Below, one piece after another: positions 43,475 to 51,690 of a DNA stretch of 64,000 bases. Below the pieces are notes generated by a model. The model was not told the origin of the DNA and made no database searches. It worked only from the letters and a program-made list of their open reading frames with translations. The first letter of the stretch is position 1. Each line of letters opens with the position of its first letter. The translations under genes and the position numbers were made by a program. This DNA is from JAZGGS01 sp963714405 (lineage in GTDB: Bacteria; Bacteroidota; Ignavibacteria; Ignavibacteriales; Ignavibacteriaceae). Where the stretch lies: assembly GCA_963714405.1 (NCBI GenBank), contig CAVQOH010000006.1, forward strand, positions 372,001 to 436,000, written 5' to 3'.

Positions 43475-45208
43475 TTATCTGAGAAGAATCATTTTCTTTG
43501 TTTCTCTGTAAGAACCTGCCTGAAGTCTGTAGAAGTAAATACCACTTGGTAAACTATTTCCATCAAACTCAACTGAATATTTACCAGCTTCTTTTTCTCC
43601 ATTTACCAATCGAATTACCCTTTCACCCAATGCATTGTAAATAACCAACTCAACTTGTGATTTTAGCGGTAAGCTGTAACTAATTGTTGTAACCGGGTTA
43701 AAAGGATTGGGGTAATTTTGAGAGAGATAGTAATGTTTCAGTATATTGGCATCAACTACCATTGTAATATTATTATTTACAATGAATCTGTAAAAACCTT
43801 CCGGTGCTGGAAATGGTTTTGTGATCGTCTTTCCATTATTCGATGTAGCAGAGATATAGTAATATATTTCAGTCCCGTTTATTTGGGGCGGAATATGTGT
43901 AAAAAAAGTATCTCCCGACGTATATTCCATCTGTATTGGTGTAAAACCAATAGTTGTATCAGCAGTCCAATAAACAAAAGCATGGGATATTCCTGAGCTA
44001 GTTTGTAATCGAGCCTGTATCTTTATTGAGTCGGGTGTCACTATAGAAGGCAGCATCTTAGGATGCGATATAAATACCGGATCAAATGCACCGACTTCTT
44101 TAACTATACAGTGAATTGCACCCAGTGATGGAATTATTGAATTGGAATTTATACCGACAATGTTATATCCTGGCATAGCTTCCTTGTAAATTCTAAATGC
44201 TGTAGTATCATACTGGTATTCGTATGTGGGGATAATCACAGTTTTGTTAATTATAACAGAATTCGTGTAGGTTCTATAATCTCCTCCAGCATTTGGATAT
44301 CTACCAAGAGCATCGGGTGGCATAGGAATTCTGACTATATTAAAAGGTCTGCCAAAGCAAGTTAGGTAGTTTTGAAGAATATACTGTAGATTTGCTTCTA
44401 TTTGCGGACCGTCTGACACACCGGCCGGATATTCCCCAACAAGCAGAGTCTCTTCATCTAAAAGTTTCATATGCATATCAATATGGTGAATAACATCATA
44501 TGGCAAATTAGTCAGTTTCACATACCGATCAATTCCTAAATACTTCTTCATTATAGTATCAATTTCTGCTTCAGATTTTGTTGGATTCTCATCTAAGACT
44601 AAGTTTGAAGAAAAGGCAGTACCGTGTCCATCGATAAATAGATTACCCCCGGTGTGAATTAGATTATATGGGTTTGTTGTTGTCTGATATATCGGAACGT
44701 TAATGTAATTTGCAAAGAACTCAGGGGTTACATCATCAAGTGGTCTTGGTCTGTTATAAATCCAATCGATTATATTTATTGTATCAACACTGTTTGAATA
44801 GGCAGTCCACGGACCGTAATCTCTTACCCAAACCGAATTGGATGGTACAATCAAGTATTTAATATTATAATGAGGAACACCAGTATTGGTTAGATAATCT
44901 TTAACTAAATTTGAATCGCTGCAAATAATATAAACAGTGCCTTCATCTTGCGCATAGTCAACAATATCTTTTAAGATTGTGTAAAATGTTCTCCACGTAA
45001 TTATTACTCCTTGCAACTCTTCCCATTCTGCCATACCTCTTACAGGTGAGATTGGGGGGTCAGTAAAAAGTGGATTAACAGGATAGTTATAATTACTCCA
45101 CACAGATGCTTCTTCTTTCGTCATCTTATGAGGAAGATCTTGTGAATGTATTAATACTGTGGAAATAAAAGTTAGTATACTAACACAAATTGTAAGTTTT
45201 ATAACCAT
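43475..45208 (-). CDS. Secreted peptidylarginine-deiminase-like protein with T9SS tail
   Basis: This is a 577-residue protein of the Porphyromonas-type peptidylarginine/agmatine deiminase family. The signal peptide ends near I-H-S-Q. The guanidino-group modifying domain has Asp130 in W-V-R-D-Y-G-P-W and His242-Ile-Asp244 in H-I-D-M-H. The nucleophile Cys367 lies in G-A-I-H-C-I-V-K. These correspond closely to the active-site Asp, His, Asp and Cys of P. gingivalis PPAD. An Ig-like domain (about 385-475) and a T9SS sorting domain (N-Y-P-N-P-F-N-P) follow, the same plan as PPAD. It probably deiminates arginine or agmatine outside the cell; the substrate is inferred. Confidence 0.85.
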   Translation of the reverse strand: MVIKLTICVSILTFISTVLIHSQDLPHKMTKEEASVWSNYNYPVNPLFTDPPISPVRGMAEWEELQGVIITWRTFYTILKDIVDYAQDEGTVYIICSDSNLVKDYLTNTGVPHYNIKYLIVPSNSVWVRDYGPWTAYSNSVDTINIIDWIYNRPRPLDDVTPEFFANYINVPIYQTTTNPYNLIHTGGNLFIDGHGTAFSSNLVLDENPTKSEAEIDTIMKKYLGIDRYVKLTNLPYDVIHHIDMHMKLLDEETLLVGEYPAGVSDGPQIEANLQYILQNYLTCFGRPFNIVRIPMPPDALGRYPNAGGDYRTYTNSVIINKTVIIPTYEYQYDTTAFRIYKEAMPGYNIVGINSNSIIPSLGAIHCIVKEVGAFDPVFISHPKMLPSIVTPDSIKIQARLQTSSGISHAFVYWTADTTIGFTPIQMEYTSGDTFFTHIPPQINGTEIYYYISATSNNGKTITKPFPAPEGFYRFIVNNNITMVVDANILKHYYLSQNYPNPFNPVTTISYSLPLKSQVELVIYNALGERVIRLVNGEKEAGKYSVEFDGNSLPSGIYFYRLQAGSYRETKKMILLR

Positions 45209-45781
45209 TCCGTTCTATTAATTGTGTTTAAATATTTTTCCGTTATAAAAATAATTAAAACTAAATGATATTGATAGTACACTTACGTAAAAACACTGTA
45301 CACTGCTGCAAAACATTAAAAATAAACTAATGCATTTTTTGAAGGAAGCTGCAGAAGCACGAGTTCAGCCAAATTTTATTATCCTCGTGTGTCATAAAAA
45401 TTAATATTATAGCTGTCAGCTTCTACTTAAATTAAGAATTTCTGATCGAAAATCGATCGAAATCAACAGGATAATAAATCATTAGAAGGATTATTCACAG
45501 ATTGACTTGACTACTGTTCACTGATATCGTATCAACCTGCTGTTCGTGTCTCAGTAGGTTTACTAAAGGTAACAGGTTAAATAATAATTATACTCGAAAA
45601 TAAGAGATTTTATGGGAAAGTTTTGAGGACTCATACGAAAAATGATATTATTTTAAACAATGAAACGAATTTTTAAGACCAGAACAAGGAATAGGAGACT
45701 CTCCGCTATTATTAATAATTTGCAATTAAATAAATCTTAGATATAATAAGCAGTGGCCTGATAATTACTAAATGCCTGGTG
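45209..45781. other. Gene-free stretch upstream of the deiminase gene
   Basis: These 573 bases are AT-rich with stop codons in all frames and no recognisable RNA gene. A weak inverted repeat (AACCTGCT near 45534, AGTAGGTT near 45553) is present but lacks a T-tract. The promoter of the deiminase gene should lie near its right-hand start at 45208. Confidence 0.4.
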
Positions 45782-47383
45782 TTACTTTCTTTTTAAAATT
45801 ATAGCCGTTATATCATCACTTTGCAGTGCGGAGCCAGCATAATCTTTTACATCGCTTACCAAATCGTCAATAAAATCTTTTGCGGAACTTTCGGCATGAT
45901 TCTGAAGAAAACTAAACATTTTTTCATCAGAATATTCTTCTTCCTTTTCATTCATCGCTTCGGGTATGCCGTCTGTGTAAAGAAATAACTTGTCGCCTGG
46001 ATCCATAGCTGATTTTTGTCCGGTAAACGGTACACTAAAATCAAACATACCGAGACCAACGCCACCGGCATCAATTTTTTCAAGAGTTCCATCTTTCCTT
46101 AATAATAAGATTGGATTGTGCCCGGCATTAACGATATCCAGTTCACCAGTTTTGGAATCAAGAACTGCTATGAAAAAGGTAATATATTTATCCGATGGGG
46201 ATGATTTATAAATAAGCTTATTAAGTTTATCTGACATGTCCGTTAAAGGAATGTCAAATTCAAGATATGAAGAGAGTGCAGCATCTAAAGTGCTTACAAG
46301 AAGAGCAGCTCCGATTCCTTTTCCGGCAACATCAGCAATAATTAATGCATACTTCCCATTGCCCAAATCTACGCATTCATAATAATCTCCCCCAACTTCT
46401 CTGGAGGGGATATTTATTCCTGCTAAATCGTATCCATTTATCTTTGGCAATACTTCGGGAAGAATTCTTTGCTGGATGGATGCGGCTACTGCAAGTTCCT
46501 TTTCTATTTTTTCTTTTTCTATTGCCTGGCTGTTCAAATATTGGTTTTCAATTGACGCCTGAACCTGGCGGGTAATTGCATCTAAAAGCATTTTGTCTAA
46601 ATCATTAAAACTTGTAATACCTTTTCGTGTTTCCTTTTCCGCCAATGTAAATCGGTACGATAGGTTATTAAAATTAAATGAAGACTCTAAGTTAAATTCA
46701 GAATTGAGGATTTTGTCTATGTTAGTGCCGGAAGGGAAAGTATAAGAGTTCTCAACTTTATCATTTCTGCTTATTTGAAGCAGGGCTGATGAAGCATTAG
46801 TCAGAGGGGCAATCTTCTCAAGAGCTAATTCGAATAATACATCTCTTTTATCAAAGCGGGAAATTTCAATTACTGTATCAATAAGATTATTCAGCTGAAG
46901 GACTTTTTCATTCAATCCGAAAATCAGTGCTTTTTCTTTTTTCTGGTTCAGAAATGATTTGTGAGCACTATCAAAAACCTGTAGTAAAATCTGTAAAGTG
47001 ATTTTATCCATATCGGAGAATTCACTTTTATCCAATTTGGGCCCGATAAGAATTCCTAAAACAGATTTATCCGATAGAGGAAGAATAATAGAAGCAACAA
47101 ATTTTTGATTTTCAAAATATTGCAAAGAGATTTTACTTAATTCTTTAAAATATACTAAGTGGGAAGGGTCGAATTTTTTCTTTGAGGCAACAATTTCCCA
47201 ACCAGAATCAATATGCTTTTTATGATAAGCATAAATTTCTGATACTATAAAATTCCCGCGCATAAGATGCAGAAAGTTTTTTACCATTTCATCAAAGCTG
47301 AATGATTTACAGAGGATTTCAAATCCTTCCTGAAATGATCCAACCTGCAGAGAAAGTTTTTCTACAAGATTATTATTTTCCAC
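45782..47383 (-). CDS. GAF-containing SpoIIE/RsbU-like protein phosphatase
   Basis: This is a 533-residue cytoplasmic phosphatase. The N-terminal 280 residues contain GAF-like sensor domains. A short coiled coil follows (E-K-E-K-I-E-K-E-L-A-V-A-A-S-I-Q-Q). The PP2C-type domain has V-G-G-D-Y-Y-E, I-A-D-V-A-G-K-G, F-L-Y-T-D-G-I-P-E-A and S-D-D-I-T, which supply the metal-binding aspartates. In partner-switching systems such enzymes dephosphorylate the STAS antagonist. Here it is third in an operon after a kinase and a STAS gene, 134 bases from the latter. Confidence 0.9.
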   Translation of the reverse strand: MENNNLVEKLSLQVGSFQEGFEILCKSFSFDEMVKNFLHLMRGNFIVSEIYAYHKKHIDSGWEIVASKKKFDPSHLVYFKELSKISLQYFENQKFVASIILPLSDKSVLGILIGPKLDKSEFSDMDKITLQILLQVFDSAHKSFLNQKKEKALIFGLNEKVLQLNNLIDTVIEISRFDKRDVLFELALEKIAPLTNASSALLQISRNDKVENSYTFPSGTNIDKILNSEFNLESSFNFNNLSYRFTLAEKETRKGITSFNDLDKMLLDAITRQVQASIENQYLNSQAIEKEKIEKELAVAASIQQRILPEVLPKINGYDLAGINIPSREVGGDYYECVDLGNGKYALIIADVAGKGIGAALLVSTLDAALSSYLEFDIPLTDMSDKLNKLIYKSSPSDKYITFFIAVLDSKTGELDIVNAGHNPILLLRKDGTLEKIDAGGVGLGMFDFSVPFTGQKSAMDPGDKLFLYTDGIPEAMNEKEEEYSDEKMFSFLQNHAESSAKDFIDDLVSDVKDYAGSALQSDDITAIILKRK

Positions 47384-47517
47384 TTAAATTATTAGTTTGT
47401 AAAGAATTGAAAATCACTTTTGAATTTGAAATCAAAAGCAAACCAACTAAGTTGGTCACTGAATTAATATAAAATTTTAGAACGGCAAATACACAAATAC
47501 TTTAGTTAAAAATAAAA

Positions 47518-47853
47518 TTAACTCTTTAAAGCCAGCTCAACTGTATCTGTTTTTTCGGCAAACTGAAACAATCCCATAATGGTAAAAGTTTTTTCTATTG
47601 TAGGATCAAGATTGGTAAAAACCAACTTGCCGTTCGTCTGGTTTAATTTCTCAATAACTTCAATGAGATGAGAGATACCGATTGAGTTGACAACTTTAGA
47701 TTTTTCAAGATTTAGTATCAGTTTATTAATTTGGTTGTGTTTTTCAAATTCCTGGACAATTTTTTCACCGCCAGGGCCGTTGATATATCCATCAGTTTTA
47801 ATTACAAGAGCTTTATCGTGTAACTCTGTAACTAAACTAAATTCTGTGCTCAT
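47518..47853 (-). CDS. STAS-domain anti-sigma-factor antagonist
   Basis: This is a 111-residue RsbV/SpoIIAA-like protein. The strand-turn-helix L-I-L-N-L-E-K-S-K-V-V-N-S-I-G-I-S-H-L contains Ser57 at the position phosphorylated in the family. In the known mechanism the unphosphorylated form binds and inactivates the kinase/anti-sigma protein. It lies 13 bases after the RsbW-like gene. Confidence 0.9.
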   Translation of the reverse strand: MSTEFSLVTELHDKALVIKTDGYINGPGGEKIVQEFEKHNQINKLILNLEKSKVVNSIGISHLIEVIEKLNQTNGKLVFTNLDPTIEKTFTIMGLFQFAEKTDTVELALKS

Positions 47854-47866
47854 TAATTGTCTCCAC

Positions 47867-48283
47867 TTAGGTTAAATTTTTAGTAATTGTTATTCTTGTT
47901 CCATTAGGTCCGGATTCAATAATCAAATCATCTGACATTGATTTCATTAATTTAAGACCCCATCCGCGTTTATTATCACTGTGAATTTTATCCGCAATTT
48001 TCGGATCTTCTACATTTTCAGGCTTAAAACCAGTTCCATAATCAGTAATAAGTATTATCAACTTTTCCTTTCCTATGTCGAATCCAACTTTTACATAAGG
48101 TTTTTTATCTCCTGAGTGCTCAAGGGCATTTATAATGGCTTCAGTGACAATTATTTTTGCTTCACCGATCTTAGCATCAGAAATACCAAAGTGTCTGCCC
48201 ATGATTTGCAGGCTTTCAACCGCAACAAGTTCAACATCAGGGATATTGGGAAGCTTTAATTCTAGTTTTTCACTTTCCGTCAT
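47867..48283 (-). CDS. RsbW-like serine kinase/anti-sigma protein
   Basis: This protein has 138 residues from the ATG at 48283; the frame extends to a TTG at 48298, but GGAAAG lies in the right place for the ATG. The GHKL ATPase motifs are E-A-I-I-N-A-L-E-H-S (N-box), D-Y-G-T-G-F-K-P (G1) and R-G-W-G-L-K-L-M (G2). In the family it phosphorylates the STAS antagonist and sequesters a target, often a sigma factor. No sigma gene is nearby, so the target is unknown. It is first of a three-gene kinase-antagonist-phosphatase set. Confidence 0.9.
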   Translation of the reverse strand: MTESEKLELKLPNIPDVELVAVESLQIMGRHFGISDAKIGEAKIIVTEAIINALEHSGDKKPYVKVGFDIGKEKLIILITDYGTGFKPENVEDPKIADKIHSDNKRGWGLKLMKSMSDDLIIESGPNGTRITITKNLT

Positions 48284-48397
48284 TAAAATTCTTTCCAACT
48301 ATATGTATTGATAAGTTATTAAAAGCAGAATAAAACTTTTGGAATATAATATAATTTTAGATACTATCTGCATATATTATTTAATTTTTTGCAAAAC

Positions 48398-51300
48398 TTA
48401 TTTAACTCTAATAACAACAAAAGTTATATCATCATCCTGGTTCCTGCCATTCATCCAATTATCGCCCGCCTCAACCAATTTTTCAATAATTGTATCAGGA
48501 GAGTCCTCAACAATTTTTTCAAAATGTCCTTTTACTCGCGAATAATCAAACAATTCTTCCTTATTATTCATTTGTTCAGGTAATCCATCAGTAAGCAGTA
48601 AAATTGTATCGCCACTTTTAATTTCTTTTTCAATAATATTATATAATGCGTTCCTCATAGCTCCTAATGGCATTCCTTGGATTATAATTTCCTCAACTCG
48701 ATCAGTCTCTTTATTATGATAATAAATTGGCGGCATTCCTGCACTTGTAATCTGCAGCTTATTGTTTTCAATTTTTAAGTAACTGAACGACATTAAAATT
48801 CTACCAAGTTTAATATCTTTAATTACACTGCTACAATGACTCATAAATTCTCTGAGGCCAAGTTTTGATGAATCAGAGGTAAAAAAGCCCTTCATTAATG
48901 TTACCATTGTCCCTGCCTGAAGTCCGTGACCGGTTGCATCACCAAAGGCGACGTTTAAGCCACCATTTTCCTGAACAATAAAATCATAATAGTCTCCACC
49001 AACCTCTGTAGCGGTTCTCATAAATGCGGCTATCTGTAGGTTCGGAAGTTCGGGCAATTCCTTTGGTAGCATTGACAGCTGAAGTGCTCTCGCTTCTTCA
49101 AGCTCTTTGGTCTTCCGATCATTTTCTATCTGGATGGCACGTTTCTCTGCCTCAGTGGCTTTCAGGCGCAATTCATTTTCTTTGAGTTTTGTTTTTTGTT
49201 CGCGTCGATTAATTTCAACTCTTCGTACTCCATACAAAAAGCTAAAAAACGTTATAACATAAATTGCATAAGCAATATTTGTTCGCCACCAGGGAGGGGT
49301 CACTTCAATAAATAATGATCTTCCTTCATCATTCCACAACCCATCATTGTTGGACCCGGTAACAATGAGCTTATAATCTCCAGGCGATAAGTTTGTAAAG
49401 GTTACAGTATGATTTTTACCAAGTTGTATCCAGTTTTCGTTAAACCCCTCTAATTTATATCGGTACTGGTTGTCGGAACTATTGTAATAGCTCAACGCAG
49501 CAAACTGGAAGGTAACAATGTTATCTTTGTATGTTACAAGAATGCTGTCTCGGACTGAAATTCCCTTTTCAAAAATTGGTTTACCTTCTTCATCGTCAGA
49601 ATTATATCTTATATAATGCGTATAAACGACCGGGGGTACAAACATATTTCCTCTAACCTTTTCAGGATTAAAGACATTAAAACCATTAGGTCCGCCGAAA
49701 AGTAATCGTCCTGATTTATAATCTTTTGCAAAAGCATTCTGATTGAATTCATTGCCTTGTAAACCATCCTGTGCATAGTAGTTTTTAAAAGTTTCTTTTA
49801 TCGGATTAAATTTTGATAAACCGTTATTTGTACTTATCCATAAGTTTCCGTTGATGCCCTCAAGAATTCCGTAAACAAAATTATTTGCCAACCCATTTTC
49901 TTCACTATAGTTTTTAAAGGAATTGGTTTCCCTTGAATACCGGCAAAGTCCTTTAGTGGTTCCAATCCACATGTTTCCTTTGCTGTCTTTAAATATTCGT
50001 ATAATGCTATCATCTACTATACTTGTTGAATCATCAGGGTTGTTCTTAAAATACGTGAAAGTTTGATTTTGCAAGTTTAGCACATTCACCCCGCCCCCAA
50101 AAGTTCCTATCCACAAATTTCCATCATCATCTAATGCAAGCGACCAGGTTGCATTTGAGCTAATTGAAGTTGAGTCATTTTCATCAAACTGATATCTGAA
50201 AAATTTGCCGCTTGACCGATCAAGTTTATTTAAACCTCCCCCATATGTTCCGATCCAGATGTTTCCTGTCTTATCTTCAACCAACGAGTAAATTCTGTTG
50301 TCACTTAATGAATTGGGGTTTGATGGGTTATGTGTATACCGGGTAAAAACACCAGTTTCGGGGTTTAATGCATTCAAACCACTGCTATAAGTTCCAATCC
50401 AAATATTTCCCGATTTATCTTCTAATAATGATTGAATGGAATTACTTAATAAACCATTTGTGTTTAGCGGATTTTCCAAATAATGTGTAAATATCTTTTT
50501 GTTATAATCAAACTTATTTAATCCACCACTTTGTGTCCCGATCCAATAATTTCCCTGTCTGTCTGCAAGCATCGAAAATACAACATCATCGGTCAAGCTG
50601 TTTTTATTTTTAGGATCATAATTAAAGTGTTCAAAAGCTTGAGTCAAAGGATTAAAATAATTTATGCCATTTAAATTTGTGCCCACCCACATTACACCGC
50701 CACGGTCCTCATAGATAGAAAACACAAAATTATCGTTTATGCTTGTCGGATCGCTTGAATCATTTTTATAATTATAAAAACTATTCGATGCTGGGTCAAA
50801 TACACATAATCCACCTCTGACTGTTCCAACCCATAAATATCCGCGGGAGTCTTCAAATATTGGCCAAACCCAATTATCGCTTAAACTAGCCGGATCTTTT
50901 GGGTTGTTTCTATAATGAATGAATTTTCCTGTTGACTCATCAAGCTTATCAAGACCATTAAATGTTCCGACCCACAGGTTTCCTGCGCGATCGCGAAATA
51001 TAGAGTAAACTTTATCATCACTGAGACTTGATGGATCAGCCTGGTTATGTTTGAACACTTTACTCGTACCTGATTTTGTATCAATCCGCTCCAGTCCTGT
51101 ACCTTTGCTCAGCCCACCGATCCATTTAATTCCATTAGATTCGTAGAGCACAGCTCCAACACTTCTAACATTGGCTTTTCCAAAATCAATTTGATCTTTG
51201 TTAATGATTTGAAATGATTCTGATTGTGGATTGTACTGATGAAAATCACCACCCTGTGTTTCGATGTAGAGTACACCTGATTGATCCTCAATGATTGAAA

Positions 51301-51559
51301 AAATGAAATTGTTGTTTAAGCTGGAAGAATCACCAGGATTATTCTTGAAAATTTTAAAATTGTATCCATCATATCTGTTTAATCCATCCTGTGTACCAAA
51401 CCACAGAAATCCATTATTATCCTGCAGAATACAGGTTACAGAACTCTGTGATAAGCCATCATCAATAGTCAAATGATTGAATATTATATCAACCTGCGCA
51501 GAAATATTGGACCAGGAGATAAGAAAAACAGGTATAAATAAAAGAATTACCCTTATCAT
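48398..51559 (-). CDS. Reg_prop/Y_Y_Y sensor fused to a SpoIIE-like phosphatase
   Basis: This is a 1053-residue membrane sensor. After a signal sequence, about 650 residues consist of a dozen or more Reg_prop beta-propeller repeats (D-x-x-G-N-x-W-I-G-T-x-x-G-G-L-N). A Y_Y_Y domain follows (Y-K-L-E-G-F-N-E-N-W near residue 690). One transmembrane helix (near 770), a charged coiled coil and a cytoplasmic PP2C/SpoIIE domain complete it (V-G-G-D-Y-Y-D, G-D-A-T-G-H-G, L-L-T-D-G-L-P-E, D-D-D-I-T). The usual output of this sensor type is a histidine kinase; here it is a phosphatase. It lies directly upstream of the kinase-STAS-phosphatase genes, 114 bases away, so it probably feeds the same switch. 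Confidence 0.9.
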   Translation of the reverse strand: MIRVILLFIPVFLISWSNISAQVDIIFNHLTIDDGLSQSSVTCILQDNNGFLWFGTQDGLNRYDGYNFKIFKNNPGDSSSLNNNFIFSIIEDQSGVLYIETQGGDFHQYNPQSESFQIINKDQIDFGKANVRSVGAVLYESNGIKWIGGLSKGTGLERIDTKSGTSKVFKHNQADPSSLSDDKVYSIFRDRAGNLWVGTFNGLDKLDESTGKFIHYRNNPKDPASLSDNWVWPIFEDSRGYLWVGTVRGGLCVFDPASNSFYNYKNDSSDPTSINDNFVFSIYEDRGGVMWVGTNLNGINYFNPLTQAFEHFNYDPKNKNSLTDDVVFSMLADRQGNYWIGTQSGGLNKFDYNKKIFTHYLENPLNTNGLLSNSIQSLLEDKSGNIWIGTYSSGLNALNPETGVFTRYTHNPSNPNSLSDNRIYSLVEDKTGNIWIGTYGGGLNKLDRSSGKFFRYQFDENDSTSISSNATWSLALDDDGNLWIGTFGGGVNVLNLQNQTFTYFKNNPDDSTSIVDDSIIRIFKDSKGNMWIGTTKGLCRYSRETNSFKNYSEENGLANNFVYGILEGINGNLWISTNNGLSKFNPIKETFKNYYAQDGLQGNEFNQNAFAKDYKSGRLLFGGPNGFNVFNPEKVRGNMFVPPVVYTHYIRYNSDDEEGKPIFEKGISVRDSILVTYKDNIVTFQFAALSYYNSSDNQYRYKLEGFNENWIQLGKNHTVTFTNLSPGDYKLIVTGSNNDGLWNDEGRSLFIEVTPPWWRTNIAYAIYVITFFSFLYGVRRVEINRREQKTKLKENELRLKATEAEKRAIQIENDRKTKELEEARALQLSMLPKELPELPNLQIAAFMRTATEVGGDYYDFIVQENGGLNVAFGDATGHGLQAGTMVTLMKGFFTSDSSKLGLREFMSHCSSVIKDIKLGRILMSFSYLKIENNKLQITSAGMPPIYYHNKETDRVEEIIIQGMPLGAMRNALYNIIEKEIKSGDTILLLTDGLPEQMNNKEELFDYSRVKGHFEKIVEDSPDTIIEKLVEAGDNWMNGRNQDDDITFVVIRVK

Positions 51560-51652
51560 AAATGAAATCCTGAAATTTATTTATTCACAATATATGCACT
51601 TGAGATGAGCATTTATGAGTTTGAAAATAGCAGATTTAAATTGAAAAAGAAA

Positions 51653-51685
51653 TAGCCCCCGATCATTAGTTGAAATCGGGGGCTA
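51653..51685 (-). terminator. Rho-independent terminator of the giant secreted-protein gene
   Basis: A perfect 11-base stem (TAGCCCCCGAT / ATCGGGGGCTA) with an 11-base loop lies just past the stop codon. On the minus strand it is followed by TTTCTTTTTC. Confidence 0.85.
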
Positions 51686-51690
51686 ATTAT

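Noticed and set aside
45534..45560. Terminator-like inverted repeat in the gap before the deiminase gene
   Set aside because: There is no T-tract, it has imperfect pairing, and no gene ends nearby in a fitting direction.
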